Source: Rufibacter roseus (lineage in GTDB: Bacteria > Bacteroidota > Bacteroidia > Cytophagales > Hymenobacteraceae). From it: DNA of 64,000 nt. Made by a program: the position numbers and the translations under genes. The DNA lies in the NCBI RefSeq assembly GCF_001647285.1, contig NZ_LRML01000007.1, positions 124,001 through 188,000 of the forward strand. Direction: 5' to 3'. Below are positions 1 to 9,336 of the stretch, in pieces; positions within the stretch are counted from its first letter, which is position 1, and each line of letters begins with the position of its first letter. The notes below the pieces were generated by a model. The model was given only the letters and a program-made list of their open reading frames with translations, had not been told where the DNA came from and did no database searches.

Positions 1-304
1 CAAATACCAATTCTCCACCAATTGGGTTGTTGAACCGCAGGTGAGTGCCAGAAGCATCGTTGTTGCGGGCGTTAGGGTTCGTTACCTCAAACCCTTGGTT
101 TACATTGCTAGTGGTTTCTACAGAACTGGTACCACCAACCGTATGGGTAATGCTCGCACCGTTGATGAGTGTGACGCTGGACTGGAGCAGCGAAGCCACA
201 TCGGCAGAGTTGTTGAAGTTCCAGTAATGCACCAGCGTCTGCGCCGATACGTCTTGGATAAAATTCGCCAGTACGGCGATTAAAACCAGTAGTTTTTTTC
301 TCAT
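1..304 (-). CDS. Secreted protein, N-terminal part only (runs off the window start)
   Basis: The minus strand is open from an ATG at 304 to the window edge, giving about 101 residues. The N-terminus is a signal peptide: two or three lysines after MR, a hydrophobic stretch (LLVLIAVLANFI) and an Ala-Gln cleavage site typical of Bacteroidota exported proteins. The mature part begins with a 'LVHYWNFN' motif and Asn-rich beta-type sequence, as often seen at the start of large LamG/adhesin-like surface proteins with C-terminal sorting domains. The function cannot be assigned without the rest of the gene. Plus-strand frames across this stretch are shadows. Confidence 0.75.
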   Translation of the reverse strand, partial: MRKKLLVLIAVLANFIQDVSAQTLVHYWNFNNSADVASLLQSSVTLINGASITHTVGGTSSVETTSNVNQGFEVTNPNARNNDASGTHLRFNNPIGGELVF

Positions 305-463
305 AATTATTAGGTTGGGAACGATAGCAATAGATGTTGCTAAAGTACCCCGCCCGTATTACGCGAGCGTTACCTTCTAATTACCAGTACATAAACAAAA
401 CGTTAACAAGAAATTACCCAACTAACAGAACAGGTTGTAAAGTGGTATTGTGATTCTTCAGAA

Positions 464-742
464 TTATTTTTTGTCTGAATGGCCCAAGCTCTTGTTGGGG
501 TTCACCACATCTCTTACCAGCTGCTTCAGTTCTTTCACCTCCGGGAAACGGCCAGCGGTTTTGCGGTCAAAAATCTCCTGCTCGTTTACCCTTATGCTGT
601 AGCAGCCGCTCACCTCGCTGGGCTGCAAGAGCACGCCATACACCTCCTCGGTGAAAGTAGTTAACAGTTCCTGGGCCATGTAGGCGGCCCGCAACATCCA
701 CCCGCACTTGGGGCAGTATTCTATGGTGATGGTCTGTTTCAA
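464..742 (-). CDS. SelT/SelW/SelH (Rdx) family redox protein, Cys form
   Basis: This 92-residue protein begins KQTITIEYCPKCGW. The CxxC sits after the first beta strand, as in the thioredoxin-like SelW/Rdx family, where selenoproteins have CxxU; here both positions are Cys (C10, C13). The rest matches the family's small alpha/beta layout, including the 'GCYSIRVNEQEIFDR' strand pair. The family is thought to act in thiol redox, but the substrate is unknown. The gene is the last of the minus-strand nitrate cluster, about 118 bases after the rubredoxin-fusion gene, so co-transcription is possible. A role in nitrate metabolism is inference from position only. Confidence 0.8.
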   Translation of the reverse strand: MKQTITIEYCPKCGWMLRAAYMAQELLTTFTEEVYGVLLQPSEVSGCYSIRVNEQEIFDRKTAGRFPEVKELKQLVRDVVNPNKSLGHSDKK

Positions 743-859
743 GGAATAAGCTAGTTAGCAGTGAGAACGCTGTTTCTGCCCTTTTTAACGAAAGTAAACC
801 AAAAACGGCATGAGTCCTGAATACGCGGCACCAGTCTACAGCTACTGTTCCCGTTTTAA

Positions 860-2350
860 TCAAGTAAGCGCAAGGGAGCTGCCGGTCACGGCAAAGTTTT
901 CTTTAGGAGCACCACAGGTGGGGCATTCATACCCTGCTATCTCCTCAAAAGGAGTTCCTTGCGGCACCTTGTTGAATTCATCACCAAAGTTCTCGTCATA
1001 CATAGTGAAGCAGTGCTGGCATTGGTATACTTTATGCACCGCCAGTTCAGTCGTGGCACTTTGTGCCTGCTCAGAAGACAGTACCGCCACCGCCAGCGGC
1101 TCAGGGTCGCTTTGCTGCTCATAGTAGAATTCACAGAGTGCTACCAGGTGCCCGTGCAACTCTTCTTTGCTCAGCCCTTTTTTATAGCTGATGAAATCTT
1201 TGGAGTTGGGGTTAAAGTCGCGGGTGTAAAGAATCTCGAACAGCTCTTCGGTTAGCGTCGCCCCATTGGCGATGTCTTGCTGGGTACGGATGATGATGGA
1301 ACCAAAAAGACCAGTCTTCGGCTGGGTTTTAATGGCGAAGCACAGGCGGTAAGTTCTCACATCATCCTCGTTGAACTTCTGTACCAAATAGTTTTTCAGA
1401 TTCAGGCCGTAAGCGCACTGGTCCTCCACCTGCCAGTTCAGCTCATTGGAGGCATGGCGCACGTTTATCCGGAAACTGCTGAGCACGTTATCCCACAGGT
1501 CGCGGTCGGGCAATTCAATGCCTTTCACCACCAACGATTTCCAGGGGGTAGTGTACAGCTGGCCAATTCGCGTCTGGAGGCATATTTTGCAGATGTTTTT
1601 CAAAAAAGAGACCGGAAACAGCTCGTCGCGCCGGTAAATACCCAGCCATAGCTTGTTGCCGTACCGGTTGAACCCCTCGTAGTACGGCAATTTAAATTCA
1701 GGCAGTTTTAGGGAGTGGGTAATAGGCTGAATCACAAAATTTCCGCTGGCCCGCACCATGTCATGCAAGCGGTTTCCGTCTATGGCCCGTTGGTCGTAAA
1801 ACAGTTCTTTATGGGCGAAAATAAGGCGCTCAATGGCGCTGCTTATACCTGGAATATCCTCTGAATACACCAGCGAGGGCCACTGGTAAATGATGTTGGT
1901 CTTAGGAAAACGGATGTACAGAAACCAATAGTTGCTAGTCTCCGAGGAAATAAAGTTAAGGTTACCGGTAAAGAAAGGCACAAATGCCTGGTTATTGTCT
2001 ACCAGGTTTATTTTTACCTGCGGACGGTAGTCAAACAAATCCAGAATGTCTTTGTACACGCCCTCCCGTACCCAGTTGGCATGGTAGAACACATCTTCCG
2101 TTACGTAGGAACTGAGAATGTTGGGGTGTTCATCGGCATCGAGCTCATAGATAATATCTGCCTCAATAAGGTCCCGCTGCAGGTCCCACAGTTTATCATG
2201 GGCCACCATGATAAATAGTTGCTGCCTGTTCCCAAACCGGATGTTCTGCACCTCTGCCTTTTCGGCAGCCTCCAAGATATGGTACAAATCCCCCGCCGAG
2301 ACAATACCGCCGGTGAGATTGATTTTAACAGTATATTCTTTTGTGGTCAT
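860..2350 (-). CDS. Rubredoxin domain fused to a nitrite/sulfite-reductase-like scaffold
   Basis: This 496-residue protein has two parts. Residues 1 to about 430 resemble the ferredoxin-like half domains of siroheme nitrite/sulfite reductases ('GGIVSAGDLYHILEAAEKAEVQNIRFGNRQQLFI' opens like those domains). The CxxxxxC...CxxxC siroheme/[4Fe-4S] ligand set is not present. Residues about 440-490 form a complete rubredoxin: YQCQHC near the start and ECPTCGAPK near the end provide four Cys ligands for one iron. It lies directly after the nitrate reductase gene on the same strand. The likely role is one-electron transfer to or from the nitrate or nitrite reductase in the cytoplasm; this is inferred from domain and position. 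It is not itself a nitrite reductase as far as the sequence shows. Confidence 0.75.
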   Translation of the reverse strand: MTTKEYTVKINLTGGIVSAGDLYHILEAAEKAEVQNIRFGNRQQLFIMVAHDKLWDLQRDLIEADIIYELDADEHPNILSSYVTEDVFYHANWVREGVYKDILDLFDYRPQVKINLVDNNQAFVPFFTGNLNFISSETSNYWFLYIRFPKTNIIYQWPSLVYSEDIPGISSAIERLIFAHKELFYDQRAIDGNRLHDMVRASGNFVIQPITHSLKLPEFKLPYYEGFNRYGNKLWLGIYRRDELFPVSFLKNICKICLQTRIGQLYTTPWKSLVVKGIELPDRDLWDNVLSSFRINVRHASNELNWQVEDQCAYGLNLKNYLVQKFNEDDVRTYRLCFAIKTQPKTGLFGSIIIRTQQDIANGATLTEELFEILYTRDFNPNSKDFISYKKGLSKEELHGHLVALCEFYYEQQSDPEPLAVAVLSSEQAQSATTELAVHKVYQCQHCFTMYDENFGDEFNKVPQGTPFEEIAGYECPTCGAPKENFAVTGSSLALT

Positions 2351-2422
2351 CTTCTTTTTTTCTTGTTCAACAGCTATTGTGCAACTTAGAAACTCAGCCC
2401 CCTTTCATTTTTTATTCTACCA

Positions 2423-2717
2423 GATACTCCCCCTTTGAAGGGGGCGAAGGGGGATGTTTACTCAGGAGTATCCACGCATTGCTGGTAACTTACCTTAATT
2501 ACGAGTTACAGACACTCTTCTTCTAAGAGGCGTGGGTTGTTAATTCATGGCGTTCACTTTTGGCAGTGCCACGTGTTATAACAGAAGTATTAGTAGCAAG
2601 CTGTAACACAGCGGCCACCGCAGTTGACAGTTCGCGTCATGTCCGTACTTTTATTCTGCAACGTTAAAACCTGCGTGTGTAAACATCCCCCTACCCCCTT
2701 CAAAGGGGGAGTATCAG
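2423..2717. repeat. Pair of ~38-bp inverted repeats in a 400-bp intergenic stretch
   Basis: 2423-2460 (GATACTCCCCCTTTGAAGGG... ending in GGGGGATGTTTA) and 2680-2717 are inverted copies of each other, differing only by a two-base length change in the middle. Each arm contains its own small C-rich/G-rich hairpin (CCCCCTTTGAAGGGGG). The enclosed ~220 bases have no convincing gene. The layout resembles a small non-autonomous inverted-repeat element or two facing terminator-like repeats. It occupies the gap between the nitrate reductase gene's end and the rubredoxin gene's start, so it may also separate or attenuate transcription. Confidence 0.7.
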
Positions 2718-2751
2718 ATATTGTAGCACAAGTAAATGAACCTGTCTCCTA

Positions 2752-5700
2752 CTACTCTTTCTCCACCAGCTCCAGCGTCAGGCTTTCCTCCAGAATCCGC
2801 TTTACTTCCGGCCGGCAGGAGCCGCAACCGGTACCGGCTCCGGTAGTGGCGCAAAGTTGTTTCAGGTCAGTACAGCCCTCGGCTATTTTATTCTGGATAT
2901 TGCCGCTGCCTACGTTGTTGCAACTGCAGACCAGCTTGCCCAGCACCGGCTCGGCTTTGCTGCCGCTGCGCAAAAGCTGCAGGCGCTTTTCACTGAGCTC
3001 CACCTTATTAGAAATCAGCTCGCGGAACTCCTGGAACTCACTTTTGTCACCTATCAAGATAGCACCTACCAACCGGTCCTGATGGATGATACACTTCTTG
3101 TAGTAGCGTTTGGCTTTGTCAATGAACACCACCTCTTCGTAGTTTTCTTCATCGGGGCATTCGGGTAGGCCAATGCTGCATAAATCGAAGCCATGAATTT
3201 TAATGATGTTCATGAAGGTGCTGCCCGTGTAGTAGCTGGCCACGTCGCCCATCAGGTACTTGGCAACTACTTCAGCCTGCTGCTCGGCGGCGGCGGTGAT
3301 GCCGTACAAGATGCCATCGAATTCAGCTATCTCCCCAATGGCGAATATGTTAGGGTCGGTGGTTTGCAGACGTTCGTTTACCAATACTCCGCGTTTACAC
3401 TCCAACCCAATTTCCCGAGCCAGTTCCAGATTGGGCACGGTGCCAATGGCGATAATCATGGCGTCGCAGTCAATGCGCCGACCGCTTTTTAGACCAATGC
3501 CGGTGAGGCGGGACCGTCCGTAGTAGAGCTGCACCTCATCGTCGAAGTATAAGTCGCAGCCCTGGTCAATCATTTCCTCCTGCAGCAGTTGGCTACCCAG
3601 TGGGTCCAGTTGACGGTCCAGGAAACGGGAAATACGCTGGATAATGGTGACCTTGGTGCCGATTTCACGTAGTGATGCCGCCATTTCTAAACCCAACAAA
3701 CCACCCCCCACTATCACCACATGCGCCTTTTCTGGTAGGTGGTTCTTGAAATTGTCGGCATCGGTACGGCTGCGCATGGTAAAGATGCCGGGCAGGTTGG
3801 GCACGTGCCTTGGTACAGCGGCCCGGCTTCCGGTAGCCATCAGCAGCACATCATATTCTGTTTTAATGCCCCGTGAGTCAACCACGAACTTCTGCTCCCG
3901 GTCAATTTTCTCCACGCTCACTCCACGTAGCAAACGGATATTGTAAGCGGGCTCTTCAGAATCTTGCATCTTCACCAATTGCTCCCACTTCTGCTGTCCA
4001 CTAATGTAGTCGGGCAGCATGACGCGGTTGTAGAACGGAAAATCTTCTTTACTGAAGATGGTGATTTCATCATCCTGGTTCAGCTCGCGGTAAGACTTCA
4101 CAAACCCGAAAGCTCCCGCGCCGGCCCCTACCACCACAATGCGTTGGAACGGCTTTTTATACTTCTCTACCCGCACTGCGCAGTACTTGAAGTCAGGCTC
4201 TTTGGAAATAGGGTCCAGTAAATCGTTGGTCACGTTGTTGGCCCGGTTCAGGTCACTGCCCAAAATCTTCCCCCAGTGCATGGGCAAAAAAACCACACCT
4301 TGTTTTATGGCAGCGGAAAGCTTGGCTTTTACCCGCACCTCTCCCCTTTGGGAGCTCACCAACACTATATCCTCCTCTTTTATTCCTAGCACATCTGCAT
4401 CAAGAGGATGTATTTCTAAAAACGCCTGCCCAATGTGCTTTTTCAGCTTGTTCACCTTGCCGGTTTTAGACATGGTGTGCCACTGGTCCCGGATTCGGCC
4501 GGTGGTCAGAATCAGCGGGAAGTCAGGACTAGGTTTCTCGCTTCGGAACTCGTCTGGCGCCGCGTGTATGATGGCTTTGGCCGATGGCGTGTAAAACTTT
4601 TTATCGGTGAACAACCGGTGCGTTCCGTTGCCAGTTACCCCCAGCTTGTAGGGCCATTGCACCGTTCCTTTCTCTTTCAGTACCTCATAATTCAGGCCCG
4701 TAATGTCAATATTAGTGCCCACCGTCAGTTGCACGTGCTCCTGATAAATGGCGGCGGCATTGGCAAAATCAAAGCCCTTGTAGCCCATGTGCTGCGCGAA
4801 GCGGCAGATAATCTCCGCATCAGGCAGAGCCTCTGCGGGCGGGTCCAGTACTTTGTTCAGGTAACTGATGCGCCGCTCAGAGTTGGTCATGGTTCCCTCT
4901 TTCTCGGCCCAGGCCGCAGCCGGCAAAATAACATCGGCGTATTGAAGCGTTTCCGGCTTATCGCTGATTTCCTGCACCACCACAAATTTGGCTTTCTTCA
5001 GGGCTTTTTCCGCCAGCCGCGCATTGGGCAAGCTGGTCAACGGATTGGTGCAGAGAATCCAGATGGCTTTAAGGCGGCCGTCGTTCAGGGCCTCAAACAT
5101 TTCAGTGGCGGTTAAACCAGGCTTCTCTGAAATGATGCCACCGCCCCAGAACTTCTGCACCTCCTCGCGGTGGACAGGGTTGTTGAGGTTGCGGTGCGCC
5201 GAGAGCAAATTAGACAAACCACCCACTTCCCTACCGCCCATGGCGTTCGGCTGACCGGTCAAAGAAAAGGGACCTGAGCCTGGTTTACCAATGTGGCCGG
5301 TAATCAGGTTCAGGTTGAGCAGGCTCAGGTTCTTGTTCACGCCCACAGAGCTTTGGTTCAGGCCCATGGTCCACATAGAGATGAAGCCTTTGGCGTTGCC
5401 GATATAGCTGGCCGCTAACCTCATATCTTCCTCCCGCACCCCACAGATTTCTGCCGCCTCGGCAACTGTTTTCCCAAAGACCAGCTCTTTGTATTTCTCA
5501 AACCCCTCGGCATGGTGCTGAATGAAATCCAAGTCAATGTCGCCGTTCTCTATCAGAATTCTGCCCAGGGCGTGGTTCAGCGTCACATCCGTGCCCGGGT
5601 TAAGCTGCAGGTGCAGGTCGGCTATAGAGCAGGTGTCGGTTACGCGTGGGTCCACCACAATAATCTTCACCTGAGGGTTTGCCGCCTTGTGCGCCTCTAC

Positions 5701-6273
5701 CCTACGCCACAGAATGGGGTGGCACCAGGCAGGGTTGGCGCCCGTCACATAAAAGGTATCAGCCAGTTCAATGTCATCATAGCAGATAGGCACACTGTCT
5801 TCACCCAAAGCCATTTTGTACCCAGCCACCGCACTGCTCATGCACAGGCGCGAGTTGGTATCCAGGTTATTGCTGCCAATAAAACCTTTGATGAGCTTGT
5901 TCAGAACATAATACTCTTCGGTGAGGCACTGCCCCGAGGCATAAAACGCCACCGATTCAGGCCCGTATTTCTGGATGAAAGTTTTGAATACGGCGGCTGT
6001 TCTTTGCAGGGCCTCGTCCCAGCTCACCCGTTGCAGAGGCATGCTTTTGTTGTAGCGCATTTGTGGGTACAGCAGGCGGTCGCTTTTGTCGTTGACGGTG
6101 TACTGCAGGTTAATACCCTTGCTGCACAGCATGCCCTTGTTCACCGGGTGGTCTTTGTTTCCCTCTACGGCTACCGTGCCGTTTTTCTCTTTGATGACCA
6201 CAACGCCACACCCAACGCCACAATAGCAGCACGTACTGGTAAAGGATTCTGAAAGTCTTTCGCTGGCAGACAT
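2752..6273 (-). CDS. nasA: Assimilatory nitrate reductase fused to FAD/NAD reductase and BFD-like [2Fe-2S] domain
   Basis: This 1173-residue cytoplasmic enzyme reduces nitrate to nitrite. Residues 1-55 carry the [4Fe-4S] ligands Cx2Cx3Cx27C (C15, C18, C22, C50). The Mo-bis-MGD oxidoreductase domain extends to about residue 700 and includes a molydopterin-dinucleotide-binding C-terminal part ('LILTTGRIRDQWHTMSKTG'). After this comes an NirB-like FAD/NAD(P)-binding reductase domain, from 'RIVVVGAGAGAFGFVKSYREL' to about 1090, with a second GGGLLGLE dinucleotide motif. The last 60 residues are a BFD-like Cys cluster (VCSCNNVG...GAGTGCGSCRPEV). Electrons from NAD(P)H can thus pass FAD, Fe-S and Mo within one chain. 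Promoter and leader lie in 6274-6425; the gene is separated from narK by a hairpin. Confidence 0.93.
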   Translation of the reverse strand: MSASERLSESFTSTCCYCGVGCGVVVIKEKNGTVAVEGNKDHPVNKGMLCSKGINLQYTVNDKSDRLLYPQMRYNKSMPLQRVSWDEALQRTAAVFKTFIQKYGPESVAFYASGQCLTEEYYVLNKLIKGFIGSNNLDTNSRLCMSSAVAGYKMALGEDSVPICYDDIELADTFYVTGANPAWCHPILWRRVEAHKAANPQVKIIVVDPRVTDTCSIADLHLQLNPGTDVTLNHALGRILIENGDIDLDFIQHHAEGFEKYKELVFGKTVAEAAEICGVREEDMRLAASYIGNAKGFISMWTMGLNQSSVGVNKNLSLLNLNLITGHIGKPGSGPFSLTGQPNAMGGREVGGLSNLLSAHRNLNNPVHREEVQKFWGGGIISEKPGLTATEMFEALNDGRLKAIWILCTNPLTSLPNARLAEKALKKAKFVVVQEISDKPETLQYADVILPAAAWAEKEGTMTNSERRISYLNKVLDPPAEALPDAEIICRFAQHMGYKGFDFANAAAIYQEHVQLTVGTNIDITGLNYEVLKEKGTVQWPYKLGVTGNGTHRLFTDKKFYTPSAKAIIHAAPDEFRSEKPSPDFPLILTTGRIRDQWHTMSKTGKVNKLKKHIGQAFLEIHPLDADVLGIKEEDIVLVSSQRGEVRVKAKLSAAIKQGVVFLPMHWGKILGSDLNRANNVTNDLLDPISKEPDFKYCAVRVEKYKKPFQRIVVVGAGAGAFGFVKSYRELNQDDEITIFSKEDFPFYNRVMLPDYISGQQKWEQLVKMQDSEEPAYNIRLLRGVSVEKIDREQKFVVDSRGIKTEYDVLLMATGSRAAVPRHVPNLPGIFTMRSRTDADNFKNHLPEKAHVVIVGGGLLGLEMAASLREIGTKVTIIQRISRFLDRQLDPLGSQLLQEEMIDQGCDLYFDDEVQLYYGRSRLTGIGLKSGRRIDCDAMIIAIGTVPNLELAREIGLECKRGVLVNERLQTTDPNIFAIGEIAEFDGILYGITAAAEQQAEVVAKYLMGDVASYYTGSTFMNIIKIHGFDLCSIGLPECPDEENYEEVVFIDKAKRYYKKCIIHQDRLVGAILIGDKSEFQEFRELISNKVELSEKRLQLLRSGSKAEPVLGKLVCSCNNVGSGNIQNKIAEGCTDLKQLCATTGAGTGCGSCRPEVKRILEESLTLELVEKE

Positions 6274-6425
6274 GATGCTATAAAATTTAAAGAGTCTGTT
6301 AAAATTTGTCTTTTGCGCTACAAAAAGGCATCAAAAGAACCTGACTTTGCGATTTTTTTTGCCTGCAAAACCAAAATTCAAACAGGCAATAAGCGGATAA
6401 TCTATTTTGGTTTATGAGGACGTAT

Positions 6426-6463
6426 TGTTTTGGGCATGTTTTCCATAAAACACACCCAAAACA
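6426..6463. terminator. Hairpin terminator after the nitrate transporter gene
   Basis: TGTTTTGGG-ca-TGTTTT-ccat-AAAACA-ca-CCCAAAACA is an almost perfect hairpin with T and A tracts inside the stem. It follows the transporter stop (6485, minus strand) by about 20 bases and precedes the nasA start by about 150. It belongs to a family of similar GTTTT...AAAAC hairpins in this window (22988, 23578, 24426). Confidence 0.7.
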
Positions 6464-6484
6464 CCTCATCAGGTTAATTGATAT

Positions 6485-7825
6485 TTAGGCCAAAGAGGGC
6501 AATTCCTCGCCGCTTCTTTCGGCCATGAGCTGGTGCATTTCATGCCGGGCTTCTTTTTCGGTTTCTTTGGAAAAGCGCACCAGCAAGGCTAAGGTGGAGG
6601 TTCCCGCCACTACTAAACCTATTATAAAGAGAGCCTCCGGATAAGAGATGGACTCTACCTTGAACAGAAAGCCCGCCGCCACGGCTCCGGCATTGCCACC
6701 GGCACCTACTACCCCGGCCACAGTACCCATGGCTTTCTTGTTGATGAACGGCACCACCGAGAAAGTGGCGCCCTCTGCCATCTGCACAAAAAGACTGAAC
6801 ACCACCAACATGATGATGGAAAGGGAAAGCACCGTCATATGAGAAAACAACATCAGAGCCACACCCTCCACCAGAATCACGGCTCCTAAAAACCATACCC
6901 TACCCGATAAGCCATATTTCATACCAGCTTTGTCACCAAAGTAGCCGCCTAGGGTGCGGGCAAAAATGTTCATCAGCCCAAATAATCCCGCAATCAATCC
7001 AGCGGTCTCCACGCTCAGGCTGAAGTTGTCGTGGTAATAGATGGCGGCAATGTTATTGATAGTAAGTTCTATGCCAAAGCAGGCTCCGTACAAAACAAAC
7101 AGCGCCCATACGCGGTAATCAGAAATGGTTTTCCAGAAAGAAACCTGCTTTTTCTTTTGCCCTGTTTCCGCTAGCTGCAAATCTGCTTTGTTACCGGCAG
7201 GGTAGTCGGTAGTGAGGAAGTAATAAGCAGTACCGCACAGAATCATGAGCACCCCGGGCACCACCATGGCATAACGCCACGCGTGCGCGTCTACAAAACC
7301 CAGGCTCACAAAACCCGCGAAAATGAGCGGCATCACCATTTGCGTGACGCCACCGCCCAGGTTACCCCAGCCTGCCGTGGTAGCGTTGGCCGTACCCACC
7401 ACGTTTGGCGCAAACATGGCAGTGGTGTGGTACTGGGTAATCACAAACGAAGCCCCAATCACCCCAATGGCCAGACGGAACAGCAGAAAGCTCTCATAGT
7501 CGTTACTGAACCCAATGAACATGACAGGCAAGGAACCTAACAGCAGAATAATGGTGTAACTGATTCTGGGGCCAATCTTATCACAAAGCCAGCCAATCAG
7601 CAGCCGTGCCACAATGGTAATGGCCACCGAGGAAATGATGATATTTCCTATTTCATTTTTGGTTAGCCCCAACTCCTCGCGCACAATAGCCATGAGCGGC
7701 GCAATACCAAACCAACCGAAGAAGCAAAGGAAAAAGGCAATCCACGAGAGGTGGAATGTGCGCATTTGCATGGTTTTAAGACTGAACAGATGAATGGCTG
7801 TCGCCTTGCCGTTAGATGCTTTCAT
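6485..7825 (-). CDS. Major facilitator nitrate/nitrite transporter (NarK/NasA type)
   Basis: This 446-residue protein has about 12 hydrophobic segments, starting after a short cytoplasmic N-terminus ('FHLSWIAFFLCFFGWFGIAPLM'). The family signature is seen in 'GWLCDKIGPR' after the second segment, and in a Gly-rich helix 'TANATTAGWGNLGGGVTQMVMPLI', which matches the nitrate signature of the NNP subfamily (another, 'GVVGAGGNAGAVAAGF', lies in the second half). It should import nitrate, and perhaps export nitrite, across the inner membrane. It lies between the porin gene and the nitrate reductase gene on the same strand. Confidence 0.92.
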   Translation of the reverse strand: MKASNGKATAIHLFSLKTMQMRTFHLSWIAFFLCFFGWFGIAPLMAIVREELGLTKNEIGNIIISSVAITIVARLLIGWLCDKIGPRISYTIILLLGSLPVMFIGFSNDYESFLLFRLAIGVIGASFVITQYHTTAMFAPNVVGTANATTAGWGNLGGGVTQMVMPLIFAGFVSLGFVDAHAWRYAMVVPGVLMILCGTAYYFLTTDYPAGNKADLQLAETGQKKKQVSFWKTISDYRVWALFVLYGACFGIELTINNIAAIYYHDNFSLSVETAGLIAGLFGLMNIFARTLGGYFGDKAGMKYGLSGRVWFLGAVILVEGVALMLFSHMTVLSLSIIMLVVFSLFVQMAEGATFSVVPFINKKAMGTVAGVVGAGGNAGAVAAGFLFKVESISYPEALFIIGLVVAGTSTLALLVRFSKETEKEARHEMHQLMAERSGEELPSLA

Positions 7826-7881
7826 GGGAAAAATGAGTAAGAGGTGAGAAAATGTTTTAGCGAAAAGATGTGCTGATTAGG

Positions 7882-9177
7882 TTATATAGACGACTGTTGT
7901 TGAAACAGCACCGGTTTAAACGTGAGCATGACCCAGGCCCATTGGTTCAGGCCGCTGCCTTGTTTACCTTTCAGGGTTTCCAGGGAGCTGGAGGCGTAGA
8001 GTTGGGAGTAGCCCACTTTCAGGTTAAAATCTGGGCTGAAGTTTCTGTTCAGGACTAAATCAATTTCCTCCCCCAGCCGCGAAGACATAGTGCCGCTCGC
8101 TTCTGGTGGGCTGTACACCGCCACCGGAGATTCAAAGTGGTGGAAATGCGCCAGCAAAGAGCTTTGTTTCCCCAGTTTGAAATTTGTTTTCAGGTAAAAA
8201 TCGGTGAGGCCGGTGGTACGTCCGCTTTGTCCGTGGCCGTTGCCTACGTAGAAGTAGTCCATGAACCCGTAAAACGCGTGGTTTGTACCGTACAGCGGCG
8301 TAAAGGATTGGTTTTGGGTATCGCCCTGGCTCGTGCCGGACAGGTAGTCTACTCCTACCGTAAGCGGGGTTACCTTTGTTTGAACGGTAGCACTGGCCGC
8401 TGCCAGCCATGCCTGTACTTTCTTTCCGGCAGCGTCTTTCCCGCCCTGGTAGTAAAGCTCTCCCCCTAGTTTTACCGTGCCCAGCTTCACGTCTCCGTTA
8501 AGGCCGTAGGTCTGGCGGTACGCTACGGTAGAATCCGGCCGTTGCCGGCCGTCGTTAAACACCAACAGAGACAGATTAGTCCGGCTCCAGGTTTTATGCG
8601 CCCACACGTACTGCATGGTTTTATAGTTGTCATACCCGCTGTAATAGGTGTCAAACAACTTGGTGGGTTCAGAAACTACCGACTGATTGAATCCCGCCCC
8701 GGCATGCAATGCAAACCCTGAACTATCAGCGTACATAAACTTTAGCGCATCGTGGCTACGGCCTTGCTGTGCCCAGTCCAGGTTCCCCAAAAAGCGGGCG
8801 TTGTCGTAGTCAAGTTCCTGTCTTCCCACCCGCATGGCAAGTTTGGGCGTAAACTGGTACTCGCCATAGGCTTCGTACACGTTGAACAGGCTAGCATCAG
8901 TTTTATAGATTTGGCTCGTGTTCCCCCAAATTCGGACGTCCTGCAGCGTGAGCCTTAGCTTCAGTTTCTCGGCCTGGTAATCGGTCTTTAGCCTGGAACG
9001 CTGCTCCACAAAAAAGGCAGACTCTTCTTTTTCCGCTATCACGGTTTTAAAGCCGCTCCGTAGTTCAGCCCTGGGCCGCACCTCAGCAGATAGCATAAAT
9101 TGAGCTTGTCCCTCATTAGTTAAAAGGAGGAAGGCCCCAGAAAGCAGCATAAGATTTTTTTTGTAGAAGTGTTTCAT
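7882..9177 (-). CDS. Alginate-export-family outer-membrane beta-barrel
   Basis: This 431-residue protein has a signal peptide (KKNLMLLSGAFLLLTNEGQAQ). The mature part is made of alternating hydrophobic beta strands with aromatic girdles ('LRLTLQDVRIWGN', 'AMRVGRQELDYDNARFLGNLDWAQQGRSHDALKF'), characteristic of the alginate_exp (AlgE-like) porin family. It ends in a strand rich in aromatic residues. Members of this family are frequent in nitrate assimilation clusters of Bacteroidota, where a passive nitrate pore is the likely role; alginate export is not implied. It is followed 56 bases later by the inner-membrane transporter, which fits a two-membrane uptake route. Confidence 0.82.
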   Translation of the reverse strand: MKHFYKKNLMLLSGAFLLLTNEGQAQFMLSAEVRPRAELRSGFKTVIAEKEESAFFVEQRSRLKTDYQAEKLKLRLTLQDVRIWGNTSQIYKTDASLFNVYEAYGEYQFTPKLAMRVGRQELDYDNARFLGNLDWAQQGRSHDALKFMYADSSGFALHAGAGFNQSVVSEPTKLFDTYYSGYDNYKTMQYVWAHKTWSRTNLSLLVFNDGRQRPDSTVAYRQTYGLNGDVKLGTVKLGGELYYQGGKDAAGKKVQAWLAAASATVQTKVTPLTVGVDYLSGTSQGDTQNQSFTPLYGTNHAFYGFMDYFYVGNGHGQSGRTTGLTDFYLKTNFKLGKQSSLLAHFHHFESPVAVYSPPEASGTMSSRLGEEIDLVLNRNFSPDFNLKVGYSQLYASSSLETLKGKQGSGLNQWAWVMLTFKPVLFQQQSSI

Positions 9178-9336
9178 ATTCCGGCTGCGGAAAGTTGATT
9201 ACAATTTGATTATGACCAGAAGCACCAAACAGGCATAGACTGGCAATACATACTTCTCACCAGGCTTCAGAGGACCTAAGACAGATTATTCTGTTTTAGG
9301 GCTCCTTTTTAGAAAAGTGCTTCAAAGCAGTTTTTT

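Noticed and set aside
41-283. Plus-strand open frames at the window start
   Set aside because: They are shadows of the minus-strand secreted protein, which has a proper signal peptide.
5512-6252. 246-residue plus-strand open frame opposite nasA
   Set aside because: Antisense shadow of a strongly conserved enzyme gene.
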